The notes under the pieces: generated by a model | Seen by the model: the letters and a program-made list of their open reading frames with translations, nothing else | What the model was told of the DNA's origin: nothing | Databases searched by the model: none | Source: an uncultured Chromatium sp. | GTDB taxonomy: Bacteria > Pseudomonadota > Gammaproteobacteria > Chromatiales > Chromatiaceae | Length of the DNA: 38,646 nt | Reading direction: 5' to 3' | NCBI GenBank assembly: GCA_903897335.1 | Contig: CAIUAY010000049.1 | Location: 1 to 38,646, forward strand | In this document: positions 17,397 through 25,576 of the stretch, one piece after another | Layout: every line of letters begins with the position of its first letter | Position numbering within the stretch: the first letter of the stretch is position 1 | Made by a program: the position numbers and the translations under genes

Positions 17397-18158
17397 CTAA
17401 CGATCCCTTAATGTCAGCCGAGCAAAGCGTTCTGCTGCAATCTCACTGCTCAACTGCTGTAATGGCACTGTCGCCTCTGGCAGGCTCGCATCCAAGGCGT
17501 GTCGGCTATCGCAGCGTTGCAAGGCATAGTTCCTAACGCCGACATCCGCCAACATCTGAGCGATGACGCCCACATCTGCGGAACTCCAGTTTGGCATCAC
17601 TGTGGTGCGAACCTCCAGCGGGATACCCGCCTCCAGCAACAGGGACAGACTTTCCCAGGCGAGCTTCCCTGAATCAGCAACACCTGTGATCGGCTCATAG
17701 TCTGCCGCCAGCGCCTTGATATCCAAACCAACCCAGTCAAGCAGTGGCAGCAACTGGCGTAAGCGTTCAGGATAGGCGCCACCTGTATGCAACCCGATCT
17801 TGAAACCAAGATCACGTACCTCGGACAGCGCGGCTGTCAGATCATGTTGCGCTGTCGGCTCGCCACCACTGAACACCACGGCATCGAGTAATCCCTTGCG
17901 CTGAATCAGAAAACGCCTGATCGTCGACCACGGAATCGAGGATTGTGCAGAGGCATCATGCAGATTCCAGTTATGGCAGTAACGGCAGCGCCAGGGACAG
18001 CACTGACAGAAGATGACAGTGGCCAGTTCGCCTGGATAGTCAATTGTGGTCAGTGGCGTCAGCCCGCCAACCCGTAATGCTGGAGCATGTGCGGTTGGCG
18101 TCATGGCGGATTTCCGCTCCAGAGCATGATTGACCAGGCGCTTGGAAGCTGGAGACAT
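17397..18158 (-). CDS. nrdG: Anaerobic ribonucleotide reductase activating protein (radical SAM)
   Basis: This enzyme uses a 4Fe-4S cluster and S-adenosylmethionine to install the glycyl radical on class III ribonucleotide reductase. The 253-residue protein has the radical-SAM motif CPWRCRYC (C54, C58, C61) and the GGEP loop (FSGGEPT). It is the third gene after nrdD and the small glycyl-radical ORF. An internal ATG at 18104 would give a more typical N-terminus (MTPTAHAPALRVGGL). I kept 18158, which starts nine bases after the upstream stop. I am unsure of this start. Confidence 0.9.
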   Translation of the reverse strand: MSPASKRLVNHALERKSAMTPTAHAPALRVGGLTPLTTIDYPGELATVIFCQCCPWRCRYCHNWNLHDASAQSSIPWSTIRRFLIQRKGLLDAVVFSGGEPTAQHDLTAALSEVRDLGFKIGLHTGGAYPERLRQLLPLLDWVGLDIKALAADYEPITGVADSGKLAWESLSLLLEAGIPLEVRTTVMPNWSSADVGVIAQMLADVGVRNYALQRCDSRHALDASLPEATVPLQQLSSEIAAERFARLTLRDR

Positions 18159-18167
18159 TGTCCGATT

Positions 18168-18362
18168 TCAGGCCGCGAGCTGCGTCACCCGGCGGTTGAT
18201 CTGTGGCTGCTCTGAAAAGTAGCAGCGTTCTTCGTGTTCGGCGCGTTTGCCATGGTTGAAGGCGGACACCGGACGATGATAGCCCATCACCCGCGTCCAG
18301 ACTTCGCAGGGCGTGCGCTCTTCGGTCATGAGTTCGATACGGATTTCTTTGTTGTCTTGCAT
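18168..18362 (-). CDS. Separate glycyl-radical domain of class III ribonucleotide reductase
   Basis: This 64-residue protein has the segment RTPCEVWTRVMGYHRP (16-31), then NHGKRAEHEER. That is the pattern around the glycyl radical of NrdD (RVCGY in E. coli). Gly27 would carry the radical. The large NrdD encoded just upstream lacks this motif, so this ORF should supply it in trans. AGGA lies eight bases before the ATG at 18362, arguing for independent translation. The frame stays open upstream to 18443, overlapping the nrdD end in another phase. It lies between nrdD and nrdG. Confidence 0.8.
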   Translation of the reverse strand: MQDNKEIRIELMTEERTPCEVWTRVMGYHRPVSAFNHGKRAEHEERCYFSEQPQINRRVTQLAA

Positions 18363-18399
18363 TGCTTCTTTCCTGTTGGAGTCCTGCGAGAAAGTCAAT

Positions 18400-18417
18400 G
18401 AGCGTGTTTTCACGCTC
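18400..18417 (-). other. Hairpin enclosing the nrdD stop codon
   Basis: On the coding strand GAGCGTG, AAAA and CACGCTC form a perfect seven-base-pair stem with a four-base loop. The nrdD TGA (18410-18412) begins within the 5' arm and runs into the loop. The 64-residue glycyl-radical ORF starts about 40 bases further on. There is no T tract, so it is not an obvious terminator; it may tune expression of the downstream gene or protect mRNA. Confidence 0.55.
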
Positions 18418-20464
18418 CGTTGTTGCATCCTGTCACGGCGCAACTCCGCTCAGCCTGCTTGCGGATCATGAGTTCCTGGTCGCAGATTGGGCAAAATGGA
18501 TGTTCACCGGCGAGATAGCCGTGAATGGGACAGATCGAGAACACGGGCGTCACCGTGATATAGGGCAGACGAAAATTCTCCAGTGCGCGACGCACCAGGC
18601 GCTTGCAGGCATCCGCCGATGAGATCTGTTCGCTCATATACAGGTGCAGCACGGTTCCGCCGGTATATTTGCTCTGCAATGTTTCCTGCATGGCCAGTGC
18701 TTCAAACGGATCATCCGTATAACCGACCGGCAACTGCGAACTGTTGGTGTAGTAGGGTGTCTCGCGGGTGCCCGCCTGAATGATGTCAGTGAAGCGTTTC
18801 TGATCCTCGCGGGCAAACCGATAGGTTGTCCCTTCGGCAGGTGTCGCTTCCAGGTTGTACATGTTTCCGGTGCTTTCCTGAAATTCCACCATCCGCATCC
18901 GCACATGATCGAGCAGACGACAGGCAAGCTGTTGTCCCCGAATAGTGGTGATGTCTTCTGCATCGGTCGTGAAATTGCGGATCATCTCATTGATGCCGTT
19001 GACGCCGATGGTCGAGAAATGATTGCGCAGTGTGCCTAGATAGCGTTTGGTGTATGGAAAAAGCCCCGTATCCATGTGGCGCTGAATCACCTTGCGCTTG
19101 ATCTCCAGACTGTTGCGAGCCAGGTTCAAGAGTCCATCGAGACGTGACAGCAGACCGGACTCGTCACCACGATGGATATGCCCCAGTCGAGCGCAGTTGA
19201 TCGTCACGACACCGAGTGATCCAGTCTGCTCTGCGGAGCCAAACAGACCGTTACCGCGCTTGAGCAGTTCGCGCAGATCGAGCTGCAAGCGACAGCACAT
19301 GGAGCGAACCATGTTCGGCGAGAGTTCTGAGTTGAGGAAATTCTGAAAATAGGGCAACCCATATTTTGCCGTCATTTCAAATAGATGGCATGTATTTTCG
19401 CTCTCCCATGGAAAATCTGCGGTGATGTTATAGGTTGGAATCGGAAAGGTGAAAATTCGCCCTTTGGCATCGCCCTCGGTCATCACCTCGATATAAGCAC
19501 GATTGATCAGATCCATCTCGGCCTGAAGGTCGCCATAGGTAAAAGGCTGCTCCACGCCGGCGATCACCGGCACCTGCTCGCGCAGATCTTCGGGGCAGAC
19601 CCAGTCGAAGGTGAGATTAGTAAAGGGCGTTTGACACCCCCACCGCGACGGCACATTCAGGTTATAGATCAGCTCCTGAATCGCCTGCTTGACATGCGGA
19701 TAGTCCAGTTCGTCGACGCGCACGAAAGGCGCCATGTAGGTATCAAAGCTCGAAAACGCCTGGGCGCCAGCCCATTCATTCTGAAGCGTGCCGAGAAAGT
19801 TGACGATCTGCCCGATGGCAGAGGACATGTGTTTAGGCGACCCTGCCTCAACCTTGCCCGGAACTCCGTTCAGACCCTCATTGAGCAGTGTGCGTAGCGA
19901 CCAGCCGGCACAGTAGCCTGCCAGCATGTCCAGATCATGAATATGAAAGTCGCCTTCGCGGTGAGCCTGGCCAATCTCAGGGGGATAGACATGATTCAAC
20001 CAATAATTAGCAATCATTTTGCCTGATGTGTTGAGGATCAGTCCGCCGAGCGAATAGCCCTGATTCGCGTTAGCTGCAACCCGCCAGTCGGAACGATCCA
20101 GATATTCATTGATGGAGCTGCTGACATCCACCAGCGTGCGCCGGTCGGCGCGCAGCTTGTGATGCTGCTCGCGGTAGATGATATAGGCGCGGGCGGTACC
20201 AAAATGGTTGGCGCTGATGAGCGTCTGCTCGACGACATCCTGGATGTCTTCGATGTCCGGCAGACGTCCGTCGCTGAAGCGGTGTGCGAGTACCTTGATT
20301 GCCTGCGCGGCTAACAGTCCGGCTTCGGCAGCACCAAATTCTCCACTGGCCTGGCCTGCACGTTGAATTGCAGACTCGATCTTGGCGGCGTCGAAGCAAA
20401 CCTCGACCCCGTCGCGCTTGATCACGCGAATGGGTGGGGCTGGAAAGTTCGTCTGGATTGCCAT
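18410..20464 (-). CDS. nrdD: Anaerobic (class III) ribonucleoside-triphosphate reductase, large part without glycyl-radical motif
   Basis: NrdD reduces ribonucleotides to deoxyribonucleotides without oxygen. The 684-residue protein has an N-terminal ATP-cone (about 8-100, IRVIKRDGVEVCFDAAKIE), the catalytic barrel (for example RGNGLFGSAEQTGSLGVVTIN) and a C-terminal metal-binding region CPIHGYLAGEHPFCPICD. It then stops at NNGA with no RVxGY glycyl-radical site, which lies on the next ORF. The ATG at 20464 has GAGG five bases upstream; a TTG at 20515 is less likely. NrdR-like boxes precede the gene. Confidence 0.93.
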   Translation of the reverse strand: MAIQTNFPAPPIRVIKRDGVEVCFDAAKIESAIQRAGQASGEFGAAEAGLLAAQAIKVLAHRFSDGRLPDIEDIQDVVEQTLISANHFGTARAYIIYREQHHKLRADRRTLVDVSSSINEYLDRSDWRVAANANQGYSLGGLILNTSGKMIANYWLNHVYPPEIGQAHREGDFHIHDLDMLAGYCAGWSLRTLLNEGLNGVPGKVEAGSPKHMSSAIGQIVNFLGTLQNEWAGAQAFSSFDTYMAPFVRVDELDYPHVKQAIQELIYNLNVPSRWGCQTPFTNLTFDWVCPEDLREQVPVIAGVEQPFTYGDLQAEMDLINRAYIEVMTEGDAKGRIFTFPIPTYNITADFPWESENTCHLFEMTAKYGLPYFQNFLNSELSPNMVRSMCCRLQLDLRELLKRGNGLFGSAEQTGSLGVVTINCARLGHIHRGDESGLLSRLDGLLNLARNSLEIKRKVIQRHMDTGLFPYTKRYLGTLRNHFSTIGVNGINEMIRNFTTDAEDITTIRGQQLACRLLDHVRMRMVEFQESTGNMYNLEATPAEGTTYRFAREDQKRFTDIIQAGTRETPYYTNSSQLPVGYTDDPFEALAMQETLQSKYTGGTVLHLYMSEQISSADACKRLVRRALENFRLPYITVTPVFSICPIHGYLAGEHPFCPICDQELMIRKQAERSCAVTGCNNGA

Positions 20465-20563
20465 CGGCGCCTCGAGGGATTCATGGTGACGATCAGTAAG
20501 CGGTTTTTCTTCCAAAATCAGGTGCTTTAAAACCGAACAGAAAAAACATAATTTTCGGCCATG

Positions 20564-20611
20564 ACACTATATCTTGTGGTATGCAAGTTTAGCGTCAACT
20601 AGATAGTGTGG
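20564..20611 (-). promoter_or_regulatory. Tandem NrdR boxes over the nrdD promoter
   Basis: Two 16-base sequences resemble the NrdR box (acaCwAtATaTwGtgt): ACACTATATCTTGTGG at 20564-20579 and CAACTAGATAGTGTGG at 20596-20611. Their starts are 32 bases apart, close to the three-helical-turn spacing usual for NrdR. On the minus strand a -35 TTGACG (20593-20598) and a -10 AAGATA (20570-20575) are 17 bases apart and overlap the two boxes, so NrdR-ATP/dATP binding should repress. The nrdD start is about 100 bases downstream. Confidence 0.72.
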
Positions 20612-20888
20612 CCACTCGTAAAATAACCTGATTTCTAACGGGGGTTATCCGGGAGAGCCAGAGGGATTTCAAAGGCTTGTTATGGAGGTGCCGTTCTGGT
20701 CAACGCATGCAGGATGGTGATGGAAATTTGATTCCAATCGGTTTTTCGCGCCATGAATAGCGTTGCCATGCGATCCATGGAACGAACCACTAAATCCAGA
20801 ATGATTGATCTGAGTCAATCTTTAAACAGAAGAGGTTGCGTAAACGCGATCAATGTGCATTGGCCTCGACAAGGCCAGATGTGGAATG
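20612..20888. promoter_or_regulatory. Gene-free region upstream of nrdD with FNR-like sites
   Basis: No credible ORF is present. TTGATCTGAGTCAA (20805-20818) matches nine of the ten specified bases of the FNR/Anr consensus TTGAT-N4-ATCAA. TTGATTCCAATCGG (20728-20741) matches eight. They lie roughly 110-220 bases upstream of the predicted nrdD promoter, too far for classical class II activation, so a second promoter or chance is possible. A TGGCCT/AGGCCA hairpin is at 20861-20877. Confidence 0.35.
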
Positions 20889-20920
20889 GTGATTGCGAGC
20901 GAGACCAGACTCGCAATCAC
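20889..20920 (-). terminator. Hairpin downstream of the response-regulator gene
   Basis: GTGATTGCGAG (20889-20899) and CTCGCAATCAC (20910-20920) form a perfect 11-bp stem with a ten-base loop, about 20 bases after the regulator stop. No T tract follows on the minus strand, so intrinsic termination would be weak; it may instead stabilise the mRNA 3' end. Confidence 0.45.
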
Positions 20921-20939
20921 GGATGACACCCGCCAGTGA

Positions 20940-21956
20940 TCAGATCACAGGCGCGTGAAGGATAAAAAACACAAGCGCAGCGGCACCGACTCCAATCATG
21001 ACGGCAACGGTGGTCAGCAGATACATCCGGCTCATGGCTGAACGCAGCGACTGTTCTAAGGTTTGAATCCGGTTTTGTGAGTCCAGCATTGCGGCATCGA
21101 TGCTCTCCTTCGATTCGCGCCGCGCCTGTGTAACGGCTTTGAGCGTGATGGATTCTGCGTTTGCGTCCTGCTTTCCGGCCTGGGAAGAATCGCTGCTTGC
21201 CAGCTTCAGCTCGAATTCACGCAGATGTTTTTCGACGGAATCCATCACCCGCGTCCGTTCGGCGGTCATTTCACGCATGAGCAGATCCGGCAGGGTCTCC
21301 GTGGCCAGGCGCGTACTCATCGCCTGAAAATCAGCCATGGTTGGGGTTGGCGCGGGGCTCTGGCGCGTTGCCTCCTGTGCTGTCAGACGCGATTCGATGA
21401 GGCGTCGTGATTCGTTCAGCAGATTCTCGGTAAGATCCCGCCGCAGGTCTTCAAGAATGGGTGTCAGCAGTCTGCCAAGTTTTGCCTCAACCTGCACGTC
21501 GATCCGTTTTACAAGCATCTCTTCAGACAGTTCGGGAGACGCTGACGGGGTTGCTGGAATCGACGGCGCGACCGGCGGAACCATGCCGCTCGACAGGCTG
21601 TCGCGGAGCCGGTCGAGAATGCCGGGAATAAGTTCAGCGGCAGCCGATTTGGGCAGAATCCCGAACACCCCCTTTTTATTTGCCGTAGCCACGAAATCAG
21701 GCTCTTCGTGCGAGGTACACATGATCACCGGGATCTGCGCGGTGCGCGGGTCTTCGCGGATGACTTCGAGTGCCTCGAAGCCATTGAGCCCCGGCATCAT
21801 GTGATCCATCAGGATCGCGTCGGGCAGTTGTGTTTTCAGAACCTCAAAGGCAGACTCAGCGCAGTCTGCCGTTTCGACTTCCACCCCGTGACGCTGAAGC
21901 TGAAGTCGCAGTGCATAGCGCGCGGATTTTGAATCGTCGACCAGAAGTATTTTCAT
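20940..21956 (-). CDS. Response regulator with coiled coil and C-terminal membrane anchor
   Basis: Residues 1-115 are a CheY-like receiver with D7/D8, phospho-acceptor D51 (LMDHMMPG), T81 and K103. Instead of a DNA-binding or enzymatic domain there is a Pro/Ser-rich linker, a long charged helical region (about 145-305) and one hydrophobic helix (MYLLTTVAVMIGVGAAALVFF, about 311-333) ending in HAPVI. This predicts a tail-anchored receiver protein. No histidine kinase is adjacent. I chose the ATG at 21956 (GGAAG seven bases upstream) over 21971. Function unknown; scaffolding of a membrane-associated signalling complex is an inference. Confidence 0.78.
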   Translation of the reverse strand: MKILLVDDSKSARYALRLQLQRHGVEVETADCAESAFEVLKTQLPDAILMDHMMPGLNGFEALEVIREDPRTAQIPVIMCTSHEEPDFVATANKKGVFGILPKSAAAELIPGILDRLRDSLSSGMVPPVAPSIPATPSASPELSEEMLVKRIDVQVEAKLGRLLTPILEDLRRDLTENLLNESRRLIESRLTAQEATRQSPAPTPTMADFQAMSTRLATETLPDLLMREMTAERTRVMDSVEKHLREFELKLASSDSSQAGKQDANAESITLKAVTQARRESKESIDAAMLDSQNRIQTLEQSLRSAMSRMYLLTTVAVMIGVGAAALVFFILHAPVI

Positions 21957-22045
21957 CCCATGACTTCCCATAGATAGCGTTTAATGGTTGACGTGGGGCA
22001 GTCCGCCGGACGCCGTTTCGATGGAGATGTTAAGTTAATTGTGCC

Positions 22046-22777
22046 ATGGCCGATAGCCGGATCACCTTTCGACGATACGACAGCGCGGCGCAGGTCGCCA
22101 CCGCAACCGTACAACAGATTTTGGCGGCAGCCGAATACGCCATTCAGCGACATGGACACTTTAGCGTCGTCATTGCAGGTGGTCGCACCCCGCTGGAGGT
22201 CTATCGACTGCTTGCCACGCATGACGCAGACTGGGAACGCTGGCAGCTCTTTTGTGGCGACGAACGCTGTCTGCCAGTGGATCACCCTGAACGTAACAGT
22301 CTGGCTGTCTCAGAGATTCTGCTGGACAGGGTACCCATTCCAGCGGTGCATTGGCATCCCATCCCGGCAGAACGGGGCGCCGAGATGGCAGCAGCCCAAT
22401 ATGACGTGCTCATCCGCTCACAACTCCCGTTTGATCTAGTTCTGCTGGGCATGGGTGAGGATGGGCATACGGCAAGCCTGTTTCCCGGTCATCCGGTTCC
22501 ACACGACGCGCTCGTCATCCCCATCCATCAGGCACCCAAACCACCATCTGAACGTGTCTCGCTCACCCCAAAAGCACTGGCCGCCAGTCATGCCATGCTG
22601 ATCCTGGTTACGGGCTCCGGCAAGCGCGAGGCGCTGGCGCAATGGCGGCGCGGGGTGACACTTCCAGTCGCAGTGGTTGCCGCCGCAGGACAGCAGGTTG
22701 AGGTACTCATGGATGGCGAGGCGGCAGATGAGATTTCCACACAGACTGAGTCAAGATGCCAACCCGATACCCACTGA
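22046..22777 (+). CDS. pgl: 6-phosphogluconolactonase
   Basis: This enzyme hydrolyses 6-phosphoglucono-lactone in the oxidative pentose-phosphate or Entner-Doudoroff pathway. The 243-residue DevB-type protein shows AGGRTPLEVY (44-53), CGDERCLPVDHPERN and GMGEDGHTASLFPG, all signature motifs. zwf and edd are not in this window. The gene overlaps polA by 22 bases in a different frame, so the two are likely co-transcribed. Confidence 0.92.
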   Translation: MADSRITFRRYDSAAQVATATVQQILAAAEYAIQRHGHFSVVIAGGRTPLEVYRLLATHDADWERWQLFCGDERCLPVDHPERNSLAVSEILLDRVPIPAVHWHPIPAERGAEMAAAQYDVLIRSQLPFDLVLLGMGEDGHTASLFPGHPVPHDALVIPIHQAPKPPSERVSLTPKALAASHAMLILVTGSGKREALAQWRRGVTLPVAVVAAAGQQVEVLMDGEAADEISTQTESRCQPDTH

Positions 22778-25473
22778 TCCTGGTCGATGCTTCCGGCTAT
22801 CTATTCCGTGCCTGGCACGCCCTGCCCAAGTTGACCAACTCACAGGGCGAGCCGACCGGCGCCCTGCTGGGTGTCATCAACATGCTGCGTAAACTGATCG
22901 AAGACTATCGACCCGAGTATCTCGGCGTCGTCTTTGACGCCGCAGGGAAGACGTTCCGCAACGATCTGTATCCAGACTACAAGGCGCACCGTCCGCCGCT
23001 GCCCGATGACCTGCGCGCACAGTTCCAGCCACTGCTGGCGGTCATCCAGGCAATGGGATTGCCGCTGCTGGTGATCCCGGAGGTCGAGGCTGACGATGTT
23101 ATCGGTACGCTGGCCACGCAGGCTGCCGCCCAAGGCATCCGCACCCTGATTTCAACTGGCGACAAGGACATGGCACAGCTCGTCAATGCCCATGTGACGC
23201 TGATCAACACCATGACCGACACCTTGCTCGATCCGGCGGGGGTCAAGAAAAAATTTGGCGTGCCACCGGAGCGCATCGCCGATTATCTGAGTCTGATGGG
23301 CGATGCCGCCGACAATATCCCCGGCGTGTTCAAGTGTGGCGAGAAGACTGCTGCCCGCTGGATTGCCGACTATGGCGATCTGGACGGCGTCATCGCCAAC
23401 GCTGGAGCCATCACCGGCAAAGTCGGCGAGAACCTGCGGGATATACTCGACCAGTTGCCACTATCACGCCAACTTGCCACCATCCGGCGCGATGTCCCGC
23501 TCGATTATAACCCGACCGATCTGCGACCAACGCCACCTGACATGGATGCGCTGCGCGGCTGGTATGAACGCTTTGAGTCACGCCGTCTGCTGGCGACCCT
23601 GGATCATTTGAATCAGGATGTCAGTCTGACCGGGGCACCGATCATTCCGTCGCCGCCCGTCCAAGTCAGCTATGACCTGATCCTCACTGCCGATGCCTTC
23701 GATGTCTGGATGGCACATCTGGAAGCTGCCGATCTGATTGCCTTCGATACTGAAACCACCGGCCTCGATACGCTGTGCGCCGAGCTGGTCGGCATCTCAT
23801 TTGCAGTTGAACCCGGTCAAGCGGCCTATTTACCGCTCGATCACTGCTATCCCGGAGCACCGGATCAGCTCGACCGGGATGCCGTGCTGAACCGTTTGAA
23901 ACCGTTGCTGGAGGATGCCGGTCGCGCCAAGGTAGGTCAGAACCTGAAATATGACATGGGCATTCTGGCGCGGTATGCCATCGAACTGCGCGGCATTGAC
24001 CATGACACCATGCTTGAAAGCTATGTCCTCGACAGCACCGCGACCCGGCACGACATGGATTCACTGGCCAAAAAATATCTCAACCATGACACCGTGCATT
24101 TCGAAGACATTGCAGGCAAGGGAGCCAAACAGCTCACCTTCGACCAGATCCCGCTGGAACAGGCCGGTCATTATGCCGCCGAGGATGCCGACATCACGCT
24201 GCGTCTGCATCGCGCCTTCTGGCCACGTCTGGACGCTATTCCGTCACTGGCACGGCTATACCAGTCCATCGAGATGCCGCTCGTCCCGATCCTGTCGCGG
24301 ATCGAACGTACTGGGGTACGCATCGACAGCGAACTGCTTGCGCAACAGAGTCAGGATCTGGGTCGGCGTATTGCCGAGCTGGAGACCCAGGCGTATGAAA
24401 CAGCCGGCCACCGCTTCAACATCGGATCACCCAAGCAGATCGGCGCGATTTTTTTCGAGGAACTGGGTCTGCCAATCCTTGTGAAAACGCCCAAGGGTGC
24501 GCCGTCCACGTCCGAAGCGGTACTGGAGCGGCTGACTGCCGAAGGTTACGCACTACCCGGCATCATCCTTGAGCATCGCAGTCTGTCGAAGCTCAAATCC
24601 ACCTACACTGACAAGCTGCCGCAGATGGTCAATCCCGCGACCGGGCGGGTGCATACCTCTTACCATCAGGCGGTAACGGCAACCGGACGGCTGTCGTCGA
24701 GCGATCCCAACCTTCAAAACATCCCCATCCGCACCGAAGACGGGCGACTGATCCGCCGCGCTTTCATCCCAGAACCGGGCTACCAGATACTTGCTGCCGA
24801 CTATTCGCAGATCGAGCTGCGAATCATGGCGCATCTTTCCGGCGATGAACGCCTGCTTGCAGCCTTTGCCAGCGGTCAGGACATCCACCGCGCCACCGCT
24901 GCCGAAATTCTCGGTCTGACGCCTGACGCAGTCACCAGCGAACAGCGCCGTTCGGCCAAAGCCATCAATTTCGGTCTGATCTACGGCATGTCCGCCTTCG
25001 GTCTGGCGCGTCAGCTTGGGATCAAGCGCAGCGCAGCCAAAGATTACGTTGATCGCTATTTCACCCGCTATCCGGGCGTCAAGGCATTCATGGAACACAT
25101 CCGCGCCAAAGCCCACGAAGATCGTTATGTCGAGACCCTGTTCGGGCGCCGTCTTTATCTCACTGACATCAATCACAGCAACCAGGGTCGCCGCGCCGCT
25201 GCCGAACGCACCGCCATCAACGCACCCATGCAGGGCAGCGCCGCCGACATCATCAAACGCGCCATGATTGCGGTGGATGACTGGATTCAGACTGAACGCC
25301 CACCGGTGCGGATGATCATGCAGGTTCATGATGAACTGGTGTTTGAGGTCGCTGAAAACGCCATCGACATGGCCAGCGAGCGCATTCGGTCAGCGATGGA
25401 ATCCGCAGCAGAACTGGCCGTGCCGCTCCTGGTCGAGATTGGCGTGGGCGAGAATTGGGATGAGGCGCATTGA
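22756..25473 (+). CDS. polA: DNA polymerase I
   Basis: PolA removes RNA primers and fills gaps. The 905-residue protein has all three domains. The 5'-3' exonuclease occupies about 1-290 (ILVDASGYLFRAWHAL, STGDKDMAQLV). The 3'-5' exonuclease keeps its acidic residues at D331 and E333 (AFDTETTGLD), so proofreading should be active. The polymerase has motif A around D682 (DYSQIELR), motif B (RRSAKAINFGLIYGMS) and motif C at 857-860 (VHDE). The ATG at 22756 lies inside the pgl end. A weak ribosome binding site suggests coupling to pgl. Confidence 0.96.
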   Translation: MPTRYPLILVDASGYLFRAWHALPKLTNSQGEPTGALLGVINMLRKLIEDYRPEYLGVVFDAAGKTFRNDLYPDYKAHRPPLPDDLRAQFQPLLAVIQAMGLPLLVIPEVEADDVIGTLATQAAAQGIRTLISTGDKDMAQLVNAHVTLINTMTDTLLDPAGVKKKFGVPPERIADYLSLMGDAADNIPGVFKCGEKTAARWIADYGDLDGVIANAGAITGKVGENLRDILDQLPLSRQLATIRRDVPLDYNPTDLRPTPPDMDALRGWYERFESRRLLATLDHLNQDVSLTGAPIIPSPPVQVSYDLILTADAFDVWMAHLEAADLIAFDTETTGLDTLCAELVGISFAVEPGQAAYLPLDHCYPGAPDQLDRDAVLNRLKPLLEDAGRAKVGQNLKYDMGILARYAIELRGIDHDTMLESYVLDSTATRHDMDSLAKKYLNHDTVHFEDIAGKGAKQLTFDQIPLEQAGHYAAEDADITLRLHRAFWPRLDAIPSLARLYQSIEMPLVPILSRIERTGVRIDSELLAQQSQDLGRRIAELETQAYETAGHRFNIGSPKQIGAIFFEELGLPILVKTPKGAPSTSEAVLERLTAEGYALPGIILEHRSLSKLKSTYTDKLPQMVNPATGRVHTSYHQAVTATGRLSSSDPNLQNIPIRTEDGRLIRRAFIPEPGYQILAADYSQIELRIMAHLSGDERLLAAFASGQDIHRATAAEILGLTPDAVTSEQRRSAKAINFGLIYGMSAFGLARQLGIKRSAAKDYVDRYFTRYPGVKAFMEHIRAKAHEDRYVETLFGRRLYLTDINHSNQGRRAAAERTAINAPMQGSAADIIKRAMIAVDDWIQTERPPVRMIMQVHDELVFEVAENAIDMASERIRSAMESAAELAVPLLVEIGVGENWDEAH

Positions 25474-25576
25474 ACCGCGTCTGGCATGTACTGATTGTCG
25501 TGCTGACTCATCCTGACATGCAGCAATGGGCATTATTGCGAATACGGCTTAATCTGCACGTTATGTGGAGTAACAC

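Noticed and set aside
18410-18443. Programmed frameshift fusing NrdD with the glycyl-radical ORF
   Set aside because: The frames overlap and a hairpin is present, but there is no slippery heptamer, and the small ORF has its own well-placed AGGA.
19385-19897. 170-residue plus-strand ORF
   Set aside because: Antisense to the nrdD catalytic region; shadow frame.
24553-25329. 258-residue ORF on the minus strand
   Set aside because: It lies wholly inside the polymerase domain of polA, which has intact motifs A, B and C; it is a shadow frame.
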